Made by a program: the position numbers and the translations under genes. DNA of 19,620 bases, taken from Lachnoclostridium sp. UBA739 (GTDB lineage: Bacteria; Bacillota_A; Clostridia; Lachnospirales; Lachnospiraceae). This document shows, piece by piece, positions 7,227 to 16,109 of this stretch. Location of the stretch: positions 2,288 through 21,907 of the forward strand of contig DBKX01000263.1 in NCBI GenBank assembly GCA_002297865.1, read 5' to 3'. The notes under the pieces are model-generated. The model ran no database searches, was not told where the DNA came from, and saw nothing but the letters and a program-made list of their open reading frames with translations. Each line of letters opens with the position of its first letter. Positions within the stretch are counted from its first letter, which is position 1.

Positions 7227-8933
7227 TTACTCTAAGTCGATTAGTTCCTTTAATGGAAATGTTTCCACCATCATGCGGCCAAGTTCTGTACATACCAGAC
7301 TCTTACCCTTTGTCTTAATATATCCAACATCCTTTAGTTTCTTAATGGTTTCCGCTCTGGTAGCTGGCGTACCAATACTAAAACCACTCAGAATAGACAT
7401 CATCATTTCTTCTGAGTCTTCTCCCTCGAAATTCTTTCCACAAGTCTCCATGACTCGAAGAAGAGTTTTCTCTGTATGGGCTTTTGGAGGTTTACGAACC
7501 ACTTCTGATACATTGGCCCCTTTCACATTTAACTCTTGCTTCTCCTCAACCTTTGGCAGAATATTTTCCTTAGTCTCGACTTTCTCAACCTTTTTCCAGC
7601 CTTCCACTAAAAGGACCTTTCCCTTGGTGATAAAAATTCCTGGAATTTCATCATCCTGCACCTTAATCTCCAACGTCGTTTCTTCTGATTCTGCTACTGG
7701 CATAAACTGCGCTAAGAAACGGTTACGAATTGCCTCATATACTATCTTCTCATCTGGTGATAAAGACTTAGGAATCACATAAGTAGGTATAATGGCCGAG
7801 TGGCTTTCTACCTTCTTACTGTCAAATACACGCTTAGAGGTATGGAACTTGATTTCTTCCACAAATGGAGAAAGATTTCGATGTGTCTCTAACGCTTTTC
7901 TTGTTTTATCTATAATACTTTCGTCCAACGCAATACTTGCCGTTCTTGGATAAGTAATAAACTTCTTCTCGTACAAGGACTGTGCCACCTTAAGCACCTT
8001 ATCCGATGTCCAGCCCTTAAATTTGCTGGTTACAAATCCTTGCAAATTAGAAAGATTGAATAAAAATGGAGGATAGTCCTTTTTCTTCTCCACTTTCTTA
8101 GAAACAATGACAGCCTGCTTTCCAATGACTTTTTCGCAAAGTCCATCCAAATAAGCCTTCTCATCAAATTTTTCACTTTCCTTCTCATAGTATAAGCCTT
8201 CAAATACTACATTTTCAGCTGTCTCAAACTGAACTAATAATTTATAGTATTTTGAAGACTTAAACTTTTCAATCTCTTTATCCCGGTCGTATATAATTTT
8301 TAAAGTAGGCAAAAGAACTCGTCCCACGTTTAGCACCTTGATATTATGGTCATTACGGTATTTTACCGTTGCCACGCTGGTCAAATTAATCCCTATTAGC
8401 CAGTCCGCAAGCTGTCTGCCAATTCCAGCATCCTGCAAAGACTGCATCTCACTATTCAGGCGAAGATTATTAAGACCTTTCTTGACTTCATCTGCTGTCC
8501 ACTCATTTAAAAGCAAACGTTCTGTTTTCTTCTTAACGTCCAGATACATAAGTATTTCGTCGGAGATAACCTGACCTTCACGGTCATCGTCAGTTGCGGA
8601 AATAACCCCTTCTACATCATCTCTTGCAATCAGATTCTTTATTAACGCAATCTGATTCTTTGCACCAACATCAGGTTTTGACTTATCCTTGCCATCTGAC
8701 TTAATTTTATATTTATATTCACCCGGAATGAATGGAAAATTTTCCAACTTCCAGCTTTTCATTGCCGGGTCATAATCCTTGGCATCATAAAGCTGTAGCA
8801 AATGACCAAATGCCCAGGTAATGACATAATCATCGCCTTCTATATAGCCATTTGCACGTCTCTTCGCACCTACTGCGTCTGCTATGTTCTTTGCAACAGA
8901 GGGTTTCTCTGCTATGATTAATTTTTTCGACAT
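7227..8933 (-). CDS. topB: DNA topoisomerase III, prematurely ended by an in-frame TAA
   Basis: This type IA topoisomerase fragment (568 residues) relaxes and decatenates DNA through a 5'-phosphotyrosine. The Toprim domain starts at residue 3 (KLIIAEKPSVAKNIADAVGA) and has the acidic TDDDREG at 114-120. The core has GRVLLPTL at 204-211, where the family usually has GRVQTPTL. The active-site tyrosine is Y328 in FITYPRT, and TPATRAETI is also present. The frame stops after LKELIDLE with TAA at 7229-7227. The next in-frame codons (TGR, then LEKTLSDIEK) continue the family consensus, so the stop sits where homologues have an aromatic residue, most likely Tyr. All catalytic residues are on this piece, but the end of the core and the zinc ribbon are not. 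Activity is uncertain. Confidence 0.88.
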   Translation of the reverse strand: MSKKLIIAEKPSVAKNIADAVGAKRRANGYIEGDDYVITWAFGHLLQLYDAKDYDPAMKSWKLENFPFIPGEYKYKIKSDGKDKSKPDVGAKNQIALIKNLIARDDVEGVISATDDDREGQVISDEILMYLDVKKKTERLLLNEWTADEVKKGLNNLRLNSEMQSLQDAGIGRQLADWLIGINLTSVATVKYRNDHNIKVLNVGRVLLPTLKIIYDRDKEIEKFKSSKYYKLLVQFETAENVVFEGLYYEKESEKFDEKAYLDGLCEKVIGKQAVIVSKKVEKKKDYPPFLFNLSNLQGFVTSKFKGWTSDKVLKVAQSLYEKKFITYPRTASIALDESIIDKTRKALETHRNLSPFVEEIKFHTSKRVFDSKKVESHSAIIPTYVIPKSLSPDEKIVYEAIRNRFLAQFMPVAESEETTLEIKVQDDEIPGIFITKGKVLLVEGWKKVEKVETKENILPKVEEKQELNVKGANVSEVVRKPPKAHTEKTLLRVMETCGKNFEGEDSEEMMMSILSGFSIGTPATRAETIKKLKDVGYIKTKGKSLVCTELGRMMVETFPLKELIDLE

Positions 8934-8975
8934 GAATTAACGTTCAACTTCCTTCTTCTAAAATTGAGTAGTTTC

Positions 8976-9004
8976 ATTATATCAGACTTAATTTAAAATG
9001 CAAA
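8976..9004 (-). promoter_or_regulatory. Promoter of topB
   Basis: The minus strand has TTTGCA at 9004-8999, a 17-base spacer and TATAAT at 8981-8976, extended by TGA to TGATATAAT. It is about 40 bases before the topB ATG. It overlaps the end of the tspO remnant. Confidence 0.6.
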
Positions 9005-9282
9005 ATCCTAAATTTAGATATAATGAAAATGCCACCCATATTAAGTACAGCACTAGTAAATAGCCTGCAAACCTATGTATTCTTCTAAAAACAATATTAG
9101 TTAATATAATCACAAACAATAGGAAATACCTGACCTGATGGAACCAATGGTGGTTTATTGGGATAGGGAATGACGGAACCTGCCCCCATACCACTGATAC
9201 GACTGCCTAGAACTCCAACTATTGTTGGCAGTGCTACAGCAAATAGTGAAGTGAGAAAATTTGATTTTGAATTTTCTTTCAT
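8988..9282 (-). pseudogene. tspO: tspO/MBR family gene with an internal deletion and frameshift
   Basis: The first part, from ATG at 9282, reads MKENSKSNFLTSLFAVALPT and later PNKPPLVPSGQVFPIV. This is the start of a TspO/MBR tryptophan-rich sensory protein, where KPPLxPPxxVFPxVW is the hallmark. It then runs into stop TAA at 9097. In another frame the same strand encodes the family's C-terminus, RIHRFAGYLLVLYLIWVAFS followed by LYLNLGFCILN, ending at 8988. About 56 N-terminal and 40 C-terminal residues remain of a usual ~155, so roughly 60 residues spanning the middle helices are missing. The break is near 9100-9120. TspO proteins are membrane tetrapyrrole-binding proteins. This copy cannot make the normal five-helix protein. 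Confidence 0.8.
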
Positions 9283-9286
9283 ATTA

Positions 9287-9318
9287 CCTGCATACAATAT
9301 AGAACTATTATATGCAGG
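9287..9318. repeat. Inverted repeat in front of the tspO remnant
   Basis: CCTGCATA at 9287-9294 is a perfect inverted repeat of TATGCAGG at 9311-9318. On the plus strand it is followed by CTTTTCTTATT. On the minus strand its second arm contains the AGG ribosome binding site of the tspO remnant, so it could hide that site. No plus-strand gene needs a terminator here. Confidence 0.4.
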
Positions 9319-9340
9319 CTTTTCTTATTCATAACATATC

Positions 9341-9976
9341 TTAGTATCCTAGTTCTTCTCCAACTAAGATTACTTTAACACGGTTTTTGATTTTAGACGT
9401 GCGTGTTACAACAATCTGGCTACACATACAGTCCTCAGAGAGACAATTGGTGCATTTGCCAAATTGGTGACATCCTGTGTTTCGATTCAAACGAACAGCA
9501 TTTGGTGGAGCGGCTACGTTCTGAACACGGATAATTCCTTCTTCTACGTCCTTCACCACTTTATTCATACCTGCAACGACTATTACATTCTTAGGTCCAC
9601 ATATGAGACAAGCAACACGATTGCCATTCCCATCAATGTTTACAAGTTGTCCATCATGCGTTATTGCATTGGAACTCATGAGAAAATAATCGGCAGTTAC
9701 TGCTTTTCCGTAAAATTCACGTTTTTCTTCAGGTGTCTTGGCTTTATCCCGATCATAAAGCACATAGTCTCCATTACTAATTGCTTCAAATATTCCAATT
9801 TCTTTCATGGTCTCAGAACCACCCCAAGTAATGGAACTTCCTTTTTCAATTAGACTTAACGCTTTTTTTAGCGCTTCCTCTTTATCTTGGCAATAGTATC
9901 CTTCGATTCCACGAGTTTCAAATTTCTTAATAATCGTGTTCGCAAGGGTTTCATATGCCTGTTTCTTTGCATTCAT
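9341..9976 (-). CDS. LUD-domain protein (LutC/DUF162-like)
   Basis: This 211-residue protein starts at ATG 9976 after GGAGGAAAG; a TTG 18 bases upstream is not preferred. It matches the LUD (lactate utilisation, DUF162) fold: an N-terminal helix (MNAKKQAYETLANTIIKKFE), ITWGGSETMKEIGIFE, TADYFLMSSNAIT, DGQLVNIDGNGNRVACLICG and VIVVAGMNKVVKDVEEGI. Near the C-terminus there is a Cys cluster at C169, C175, C178, C183 and C185 (GCHQFGKCTNCLSEDCMC), seen in stand-alone clostridial members and probably metal-binding. The LutA and LutB partners of a lactate-oxidation operon are absent, so a direct lactate role is not supported. It starts 24 bases after the degV stop, so the two are probably co-transcribed. 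Confidence 0.85.
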   Translation of the reverse strand: MNAKKQAYETLANTIIKKFETRGIEGYYCQDKEEALKKALSLIEKGSSITWGGSETMKEIGIFEAISNGDYVLYDRDKAKTPEEKREFYGKAVTADYFLMSSNAITHDGQLVNIDGNGNRVACLICGPKNVIVVAGMNKVVKDVEEGIIRVQNVAAPPNAVRLNRNTGCHQFGKCTNCLSEDCMCSQIVVTRTSKIKNRVKVILVGEELGY

Positions 9977-10000
9977 ATTAAATCTTTCCTCCAAACGAAC

Positions 10001-10882
10001 TTATCTATCGAATTTTTTAACAAAACAGACCCCTAAAGCCCCTGGACCTGTATAAGTTCCGATGGTTACACCGATTTGAAAAATAGGATAATCTAATTTT
10101 CTTCCAATGAGTGCTTCAACCTTTTCCTGCATCATCATTGTTTCTTCCATAGTAGTCGCATTCGCCATACAGAAATCGTAATCATCATAACTTTCGTCAT
10201 TTTCTTCAAAATACTCTTCTACCATTGCAAGTGTTTTCTCTAATGCTTTTTTTCTTCCTCGTACATTGGAATAAGGCATTAATTCAGCTTCTTTTAGTAC
10301 AATCATTGGTTTCAGATTCAACATAGTCCCTGCAAGAGAGGTTACTTTTCCAATTCTTCCACCCTTTTGTAAATACTCAAGTGAATCTACCGTAAACATA
10401 ATTCTTGCAGTATTCTTAATCGATTCAATCTTATCAACTACCTCGTCCATCTCGAAACCAGCCTCTTTCATACGGGCTGCTTGAAGAACAACTAAACCTT
10501 GACCTGCTGTTGCCTGGATAGAATCCACTACTACGATTTTTGCATTTGGGTAATCTTCTTCCAGAATAGACTTAGCATTTACTGCTGACTGATATGAGCC
10601 ACTGAACTTGGATGTCAGACAGAAGCATAAAACATCTTGTCCTGCTTCAATCGCTTCTTTAAATGCATTCATATAGTCCTGAACAGAAGGTAATGAGGTT
10701 TTTGGAAACACCTTTGTTGCCAGTTTCTTATAAAACTCTTCATTACTAATTTCTTCGTGCTCTTTATAGTATGTTTCTTTATCAAATGTAATGTAATAAG
10801 GAATCACACGAATGTTATATTGTTCAATAAGCTCTATCGGTAAATCGCAAGAAGAATCACTAAATATTTGAAAATTTTTCAT
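10001..10882 (-). CDS. DegV family fatty-acid-binding protein
   Basis: This 293-residue protein has the full DegV signature set. These are FSDSSCDLP at the N-terminus, KTSLPS, SKFSGSYQSA (the fatty-acid carboxylate-binding region), VVDSIQATAGQG, LEYLQKGGRIGKV and TIGTYTGPGALGV near the end. DegV proteins bind fatty acids, and in Firmicutes some (FakB) present them to the kinase FakA for phosphorylation. No kinase gene is in this window, so whether this one is a FakB is open. An AGGAG site lies before the ATG. The LUD gene follows within 24 bases in the same direction. Confidence 0.93.
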   Translation of the reverse strand: MKNFQIFSDSSCDLPIELIEQYNIRVIPYYITFDKETYYKEHEEISNEEFYKKLATKVFPKTSLPSVQDYMNAFKEAIEAGQDVLCFCLTSKFSGSYQSAVNAKSILEEDYPNAKIVVVDSIQATAGQGLVVLQAARMKEAGFEMDEVVDKIESIKNTARIMFTVDSLEYLQKGGRIGKVTSLAGTMLNLKPMIVLKEAELMPYSNVRGRKKALEKTLAMVEEYFEENDESYDDYDFCMANATTMEETMMMQEKVEALIGRKLDYPIFQIGVTIGTYTGPGALGVCFVKKFDR

Positions 10883-10928
10883 TGTACTTCTCCTATTTTC
10901 TTTTTAGTCAATTATTTTCATAGAGACC

Positions 10929-10957
10929 ATTATAACAAATATTTGTAAGATTGTATA
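10929..10957 (-). promoter_or_regulatory. Promoter of the degV-LUD operon
   Basis: The minus strand has TATACA at 10957-10952, a 17-base spacer and TATAAT at 10934-10929, extended to TGTTATAAT. It lies about 47 bases before the degV ATG. Confidence 0.6.
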
Positions 10958-10978
10958 GACAGTGATACATTAAAATCG

Positions 10979-11019
10979 AAAGACTCCTTCCATAGAATTT
11001 TTCTACAGAAGGAGTCTTA
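10979..11019 (-). terminator. Terminator of the acyltransferase gene
   Basis: AAGACTCCTTC at 10980-10990 pairs with GAAGGAGTCTT at 11008-11018, with extra TAGAA/TTCTA pairing inside. It touches the end of the acyltransferase gene. The U tract on the minus strand is weak (TTTCGATTTT). Confidence 0.75.
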
Positions 11020-11020
11020 T

Positions 11021-12082
11021 CTACATTTCCTGTAACTTCATTTCCTTTTTCAATACACGCTTGCACCACATAAAGAACATAGTTACAAACATAACTGTTA
11101 AGTAAATAACAAAAGGACGTACTTTTAAATAGTATGGATAAATTGCTTTCTCTTTTAAGAAAATAGCAAATAACTTACCACAAAGTACATGATAAAAATA
11201 AATATACTCGGAATATTTCTGACCAATAATATGGATACCTGTTTTGCTCCCCAATGTCTTATAACAAGACAGTATCATAAAAATTACAACAATGAGCAAA
11301 AGAGTCCCAATATAGTTGTAAGGCTGTACGTTCCATTTGTGGCTATCTAGCCATTTTGCTTCCAGAACATTAAGAACAGCCGCTGCTATCACCATGACGG
11401 CTGGAATCACTGGGGATTTTGTAATGGCTTTTTTCATTTTCTCAAACCGTTCTGTCTGCTCAAACTGACGATAAAAATATCCCATAAAGAAATAGGAATA
11501 GCCTACACCAATAAACTTCTCAAGTGGTTCTAAGATTCTTCTTGGATAATGCCATCCATAAAGAGCTTTTGAATACTTGCACAAACATAAATCGGCAATG
11601 ATAATTAGTGGAATGCTATACTTCACGAATTTTTCTAATTTAAATTTCTTCATGATCGCAAATACAATTACAACAAAAATCATTGCACGTAAGTACCATA
11701 AATGTCCTGCCAAACCAAAGTTAAACCATATGTATCTAGGTCTTGCAAGCTGCGAAAAAATTCTAGACCATAGACGATGCAGGTCTTGTCTATTTTGTAT
11801 ACAGTAGTAAGACTTTACAGAAAGACGCAGGATTAAATACACGATATTGACTATAATAGTCAAACCGATAATTTTCTTTAGTTCTTTTAAAATCTTCTTT
11901 GATTTTAATTCTTTTGTACTGTAATGAAAATAGCCAGATACCATGAAAAAGTAAGGTACGGCTATTCGCACAAGTACTTGTGCCTCATCCGTAAATCGAT
12001 TTAATAACGGATAATGCAGGAACACGATTATAAAAGCTGCAACCGCTCTAAATGTGTCGAAAGATGTTATTCTTTGTTTCAT
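11021..12082 (-). CDS. Integral membrane acyltransferase (acyltransferase 3 family)
   Basis: This 353-residue protein starts at ATG 12082 after GGCGG; an ATG 18 bases upstream lacks a ribosome binding site. It begins ITSFDTFRAVAAFIIVFLHY, the acyltransferase-3 N-terminus with the conserved histidine in the first membrane segment. VPYFFMVSGYF follows, typical of the second. About ten hydrophobic segments alternate with basic loops through to a Lys-rich C-terminus. These enzymes transfer acetyl or other acyl groups to polysaccharides, lipids or glycans at the membrane. No polysaccharide gene is adjacent, so the substrate is unknown. It has its own promoter and terminator. Confidence 0.88.
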   Translation of the reverse strand: MKQRITSFDTFRAVAAFIIVFLHYPLLNRFTDEAQVLVRIAVPYFFMVSGYFHYSTKELKSKKILKELKKIIGLTIIVNIVYLILRLSVKSYYCIQNRQDLHRLWSRIFSQLARPRYIWFNFGLAGHLWYLRAMIFVVIVFAIMKKFKLEKFVKYSIPLIIIADLCLCKYSKALYGWHYPRRILEPLEKFIGVGYSYFFMGYFYRQFEQTERFEKMKKAITKSPVIPAVMVIAAAVLNVLEAKWLDSHKWNVQPYNYIGTLLLIVVIFMILSCYKTLGSKTGIHIIGQKYSEYIYFYHVLCGKLFAIFLKEKAIYPYYLKVRPFVIYLTVMFVTMFFMWCKRVLKKEMKLQEM

Positions 12083-12124
12083 ATGAATACCGCCTGTCAT
12101 TTGTGATGTTAATAAGCTTCATGT

Positions 12125-12153
12125 ATTTTAACACTTTTTGGCATATTTTACAA
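12125..12153 (-). promoter_or_regulatory. Promoter of the acyltransferase gene
   Basis: The minus strand has TTGTAA at 12153-12148, a 17-base spacer and TAAAAT at 12130-12125, extended to TGTTAAAAT. It lies about 43 bases before the ATG. Confidence 0.55.
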
Positions 12154-12156
12154 TCA

Positions 12157-12192
12157 CAAAAAAGATACCCTCCTATTTTAGGAAAGGTATCT
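12157..12192 (-). terminator. Terminator of glyA
   Basis: AGATACC at 12163-12169 pairs with GGTATCT at 12186-12192, with inner TCCT/AGGA pairing. On the minus strand it is followed by TTTTTTGTG. It starts 14 bases past the glyA stop. Confidence 0.9.
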
Positions 12193-12205
12193 CTTTATTG
12201 ATAAA

Positions 12206-13444
12206 TTAATACAATGGATGCTTGTCTGTCAATTCCTTAACCATAGCCATTGCTTTCTCCTTATTCGCATCAACATCATTAATTAACATGGCAATTGCAT
12301 CTGCAACAACGTCCATATCAGCTGTATTAAATCCTCTTGTTGTAACAGCTGCTGTTCCTAAACGAATACCACTTGTTACAAATGGTGACTGTGGGTCATT
12401 AGGAACTGTGTTCTTATTACATGTAATGTTGGCAGCATCTAATAATTTTTCTGCTTCTTTACCTGTAATTCCTTTATTTACAAGATTTACAAGCATTAAA
12501 TGATTGTCTGTTCCGCCAGATACGATATCAAATCCTCTGCTTATAAGACCATTCGCAAGTGCCTGTGCATTGTCAATGATGTTCTGCGCATAAACTTTGA
12601 AGCTTGGATCTAATGCTTCTTTAAAGCAGACAGCTTTTGCAGCAATTACGTGCATTAAAGGACCACCTTGGATACCTGGGAATACAGATTTATTTAACTT
12701 GTATTCTTCTGCAAACTCTTTACTGGATAAAATCATACCGCCACGAGGTCCACGAAGTGTTTTATGAGTTGTTGTTGTAGTTACGTGAGCGTATGGAATT
12801 GGACTTTCATGAAGACCTGCTGCAACAAGTCCAGCAATGTGTGCCATATCAACCATTAAGAATGCTCCAACTTCATCAGCGATTTCACGGAATCTCTTGA
12901 AGTCAATTTTTCTTGCATAAGCACTTGCACCAGCAACGATTAATTTTGGCTTGCACTCTTTTGCAATGCGTTCTACTTCATCATAATCAATAAATCCTTC
13001 ATCATTTACACCGTAAGGCACGATTTTGAAATAGCTTCCTGAAATGTTTACTGGACTTCCGTGTGTTAAATGTCCGCCGTGATCCAGATTCATACCCATA
13101 ACAGTATCACCTGGTTTTACCAAAGCAAAAAATACTGCTAAATTAGCCTGTGCGCCTGAGTGTGGCTGTACATTAGCATATGTACAGTTAAATAATTTCA
13201 TAGCTCTGTCTCTTGCTAAGTCTTCAGCGATATCTACGAATTCACATCCGCCATAGTATCTTTTTCCTGGATATCCTTCTGCATATTTATTAGTAAGAGG
13301 GCTTCCCATAGCAGCCATAACTGCTTTACTAACAAAGTTTTCAGAAGCAATTAACTCAATGTGACTATTCTGTCTTCCGATCTCTTTCTCGATGGCTGCA
13401 GCCAAATCTGGATCAAAATTCTTAACTTCATCAAAAGAAAACAT
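12206..13444 (-). CDS. glyA: Serine hydroxymethyltransferase
   Basis: A 412-residue PLP enzyme that interconverts serine and glycine with tetrahydrofolate, supplying one-carbon units in the cytosol. The sequence is collinear with bacterial Gly[61 protein letters not shown] and [15 protein letters not shown] with PLP lysine K228. The length is normal. The ATG at 13444 is preferred over one six bases upstream: GGAGG is seven bases from the former but overlaps too closely with the latter. It is a single-gene unit with its own promoter and terminator. Confidence 0.98.
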   Translation of the reverse strand: MFSFDEVKNFDPDLAAAIEKEIGRQNSHIELIASENFVSKAVMAAMGSPLTNKYAEGYPGKRYYGGCEFVDIAEDLARDRAMKLFNCTYANVQPHSGAQANLAVFFALVKPGDTVMGMNLDHGGHLTHGSPVNISGSYFKIVPYGVNDEGFIDYDEVERIAKECKPKLIVAGASAYARKIDFKRFREIADEVGAFLMVDMAHIAGLVAAGLHESPIPYAHVTTTTTHKTLRGPRGGMILSSKEFAEEYKLNKSVFPGIQGGPLMHVIAAKAVCFKEALDPSFKVYAQNIIDNAQALANGLISRGFDIVSGGTDNHLMLVNLVNKGITGKEAEKLLDAANITCNKNTVPNDPQSPFVTSGIRLGTAAVTTRGFNTADMDVVADAIAMLINDVDANKEKAMAMVKELTDKHPLY

Positions 13445-13477
13445 CTTCATACCTCCGTTACATTTTTTGTCTCGTTC

Positions 13478-13486
13478 ATTATATCA
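13478..13486 (-). promoter_or_regulatory. Extended -10 promoter of glyA
   Basis: The minus strand reads TGATATAAT at 13486-13478, a perfect TGnTATAAT, 33 bases before the glyA ATG. The -35 region is weak. Confidence 0.6.
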
Positions 13487-13522
13487 CAACAAAGCATGTA
13501 AGGAAATATGAAGATGCATAAA

Positions 13523-15916
13523 TTACATCACTAATGTAATTTCATTCACATCCTTTAATTCAGATGCCGATACGTAATTGTCATCTTTCTTAACGCCATT
13601 TACATAGAATTCTTTATAACCGCCTTCTGCTCCATTAGGATTCTTAACGGTAATATCTAATTTGTTGCCACGGAATACTTTTTCTATCTTGATTTCTTTC
13701 CATACAGAAGGAATAGATGGTGCAACACGTAATCCGTTTGGATCTGGACGCATACCACAAGTCGCTTCTACACAGCCAACCATAACGGTAGATGCTGTAC
13801 CTGTTAACCAGTGTACATGAGAACGTCCTTCAAATGGGCTTTCTACTGACTCTGTAAACTGACCATGAACGTATGGCTCTAAACATCTTACGTCTGCATT
13901 ATCGTTCTGAGATGCTGGTGCACTTTCTGTGAAGTATTCAAATGCACGGTTTCCATGTCCCATTAAGGATTCTGCAAGGATAATCCATCCCTGTGGCTGT
14001 GAGAAAATACCGCCGTTTTCCTTTGTAGAGCCATTGAATAATAATGCTAACGCACCGTCAAATGCATGTTCTTTATAGGAAGGAGCCATAACTCTTGCAC
14101 CATAAGGTGTATTCAATTCACGATGAACGGATTCCAATGCCTTTTCAGCCTGATCTTTACTTGCTAATCCACTGATTACAGCCCATGATTGAGGATTTAA
14201 CCACATACTTGCTTCTGGGTCTTTCTTAGAACCGATAACCTGTCCATCTTCTTTAATACCACGAACGTAACGGTCATCTTCCCAACATTCTTTCTGAATG
14301 GTATCGCCTAATTCTTTCTGTGTTTTTACTAAATAATCAATATATTCTGTATCATTCTTTTCTTCTGCAAATTCCTTTAATACAGTAAATGCGTAGTATA
14401 ACTGCAATGCTACGAATGTAGACTCACCTTTTTTACCAAGTCTTAAGCAGTCATTCCAGTCTGCATGAAGACCTGCTGGCATCTTGTGATCACCCAATCT
14501 TTCTTCCGAGAACTGAATTGCACGTTTTAAATGCTCGTATACTGTGGCTTCACCCTTGTTAGAGAAAGGAATTACTTCATCTAAGAATGCCTTATTACCT
14601 GTTTCACTAATGTATTTATAAACTGTTGGGAATAACCATAATGCATCATCTGCACGGTAAGCTGGATGTCCCGTTTCTTTTACATACTCTGGATCATCTG
14701 GTGTTCCCTCATGTCCTGGATTATGATCGAATTTTACAAGTGGAAGTCCGCCACCATTGTCAACCTGTGCGGATAACATGAAACGAATCTGTTTGCCGGC
14801 TGCTTCTGGGTCCAAATGGATAACACCTTGGATATCCTGAACAGTATCACGGTAACCGTAACCATTTCTTTCACCACAGTAAGTAAAGGAAGCTGCTCTT
14901 GACCAGATAAATGTCATAAAGCACTGATAAGCATTCCAGGTATTGATCATATTGTTAAATGCACTGTCTGGTGTTGTAACTTTAAAGTTATCTAATTTTG
15001 CATGCCAATGTTTCTTTAACTCAGCCAATTCTCTATCCACTTGAGATACATCTTCATAATTAGCTAAGATGGCATCTGCCTCTTCTTCATTTTTCATACC
15101 AAGAACATAAACGATTGTTTTTGTTTCTCCTGGTTTAATTGTCATGGAAGAATGAAGTGCTCCACATCCATTGGAGTTGTAGTTTAATACGTTGTTACAT
15201 TCACCATTTTCTACTGCAACAGGGTTGCCATAGGAATGATAATTGCCGATAAATGCCTGCTTATCGCCATTATATGATTTAACTGGTTCTCCTGCCTGTC
15301 CCAAAAAACGATATTTTGTTTCACTTCCGTTCATACCATTCTTGCAGTTTTCATTAATACTTTGAAGAATCTTATTTCCTTTAAAATAAGTTCTTGTGAT
15401 AAATAACGTATATTGTAAGTTTACCTGATCCTGATTGTAATTGTTTTCATTGGTAAATTCAGCATAACTGAAAGCAGAAATTTTACGTTCTTTATCTGTA
15501 GTATTTGTTAATTTTAATCTCCATACTTCATATGTTTTATCAAGTGGCACATAATACAATGCTTCTGAATCAATTCCTGCGTAAGAAGCAAGCATATTAG
15601 TATACGCTGTACCATGGTGACATTCACTTTTATATGTATCTAAATCTTTTCCTACTGGCTGCCAAGATGCTGACCAGTAATCCTTTGTTTCATCGTCTCG
15701 AATATAAATATATCTTCCTGGCTTATCGTCTGCGTTAAAACGATAACGTAAAATTCTTCCGTTTGCCCCACTCTTTTCAAAGCTATATCCACCTGCATTA
15801 TTGGAAATAATTGCACCATATGCTGGAGAACCTAAGTAGTTTGCCCAAGGTGCTGGTGTATTAGGTTTTGTGATTACATATTCTCTATTTGCTTCATCAA
15901 AATAACCGTAATTCAT
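13523..15916 (-). CDS. GH94 disaccharide phosphorylase, probably cellobiose phosphorylase
   Basis: This 797-residue cytoplasmic enzyme cleaves a beta-linked disaccharide with phosphate, giving alpha-sugar-1-phosphate and a free sugar. The start (MNYGYFDEANREYVITKPNT) and PWANYLGSPAYGAIISNNAGG fit GH94 (formerly GT36) phosphorylases. Catalytic-domain marks are GYGYRDTVQDIQG at 352-364, AYRADDALWLFPTVYKYI at 419-436, ADWNDCLRLG with general acid D489, PQSWAVISGLA, and HVHWLTGTAST near the phosphate site. The ~800-residue length fits cellobiose or chitobiose phosphorylase rather than the longer cellodextrin or laminaribiose enzymes. The overall sequence looks most like rumen-type cellobiose phosphorylase. 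There is a GGGAGAAGAGG site before the ATG. No sugar transporter is adjacent. Confidence 0.9.
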   Translation of the reverse strand: MNYGYFDEANREYVITKPNTPAPWANYLGSPAYGAIISNNAGGYSFEKSGANGRILRYRFNADDKPGRYIYIRDDETKDYWSASWQPVGKDLDTYKSECHHGTAYTNMLASYAGIDSEALYYVPLDKTYEVWRLKLTNTTDKERKISAFSYAEFTNENNYNQDQVNLQYTLFITRTYFKGNKILQSINENCKNGMNGSETKYRFLGQAGEPVKSYNGDKQAFIGNYHSYGNPVAVENGECNNVLNYNSNGCGALHSSMTIKPGETKTIVYVLGMKNEEEADAILANYEDVSQVDRELAELKKHWHAKLDNFKVTTPDSAFNNMINTWNAYQCFMTFIWSRAASFTYCGERNGYGYRDTVQDIQGVIHLDPEAAGKQIRFMLSAQVDNGGGLPLVKFDHNPGHEGTPDDPEYVKETGHPAYRADDALWLFPTVYKYISETGNKAFLDEVIPFSNKGEATVYEHLKRAIQFSEERLGDHKMPAGLHADWNDCLRLGKKGESTFVALQLYYAFTVLKEFAEEKNDTEYIDYLVKTQKELGDTIQKECWEDDRYVRGIKEDGQVIGSKKDPEASMWLNPQSWAVISGLASKDQAEKALESVHRELNTPYGARVMAPSYKEHAFDGALALLFNGSTKENGGIFSQPQGWIILAESLMGHGNRAFEYFTESAPASQNDNADVRCLEPYVHGQFTESVESPFEGRSHVHWLTGTASTVMVGCVEATCGMRPDPNGLRVAPSIPSVWKEIKIEKVFRGNKLDITVKNPNGAEGGYKEFYVNGVKKDDNYVSASELKDVNEITLVM

Positions 15917-15963
15917 TCCTCTTCTCCCTTTCCTTCTGCTTTTCTTTTTATAAGGTGATTACA

Positions 15964-15992
15964 ATTTTACACGGAAATGAATGAGATATCAA
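15964..15992 (-). promoter_or_regulatory. Promoter of the GH94 phosphorylase gene
   Basis: The minus strand has TTGATA at 15992-15987, a 17-base spacer and TAAAAT at 15969-15964; each box matches the consensus at five of six bases. It is about 48 bases before the ATG. I see no clear terminator between 15993 and the RloB stop at 16110. Confidence 0.55.
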
Positions 15993-16109
15993 TGTGTTAT
16001 TTTGACTATGTTTTGTGGTATATGAATACTTGTAGAGAAATCTACTGAAATATTAAGAATTGAAAGAAATTTTATCTTTTGTACTAAAAGCTATATCCTT
16101 TATTGCATG

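Noticed and set aside
6952..7782. Long plus-strand reading frame of 276 codons opposite topB
   Set aside because: It is antisense to clear topoisomerase sequence, is Ser/Phe-rich as expected from reverse-reading Lys/Glu-rich coding DNA, and has no family features.
9464..9853. Plus-strand frame of 129 codons opposite the LUD gene
   Set aside because: It lies wholly within a well-supported minus-strand gene and has no recognisable motif.
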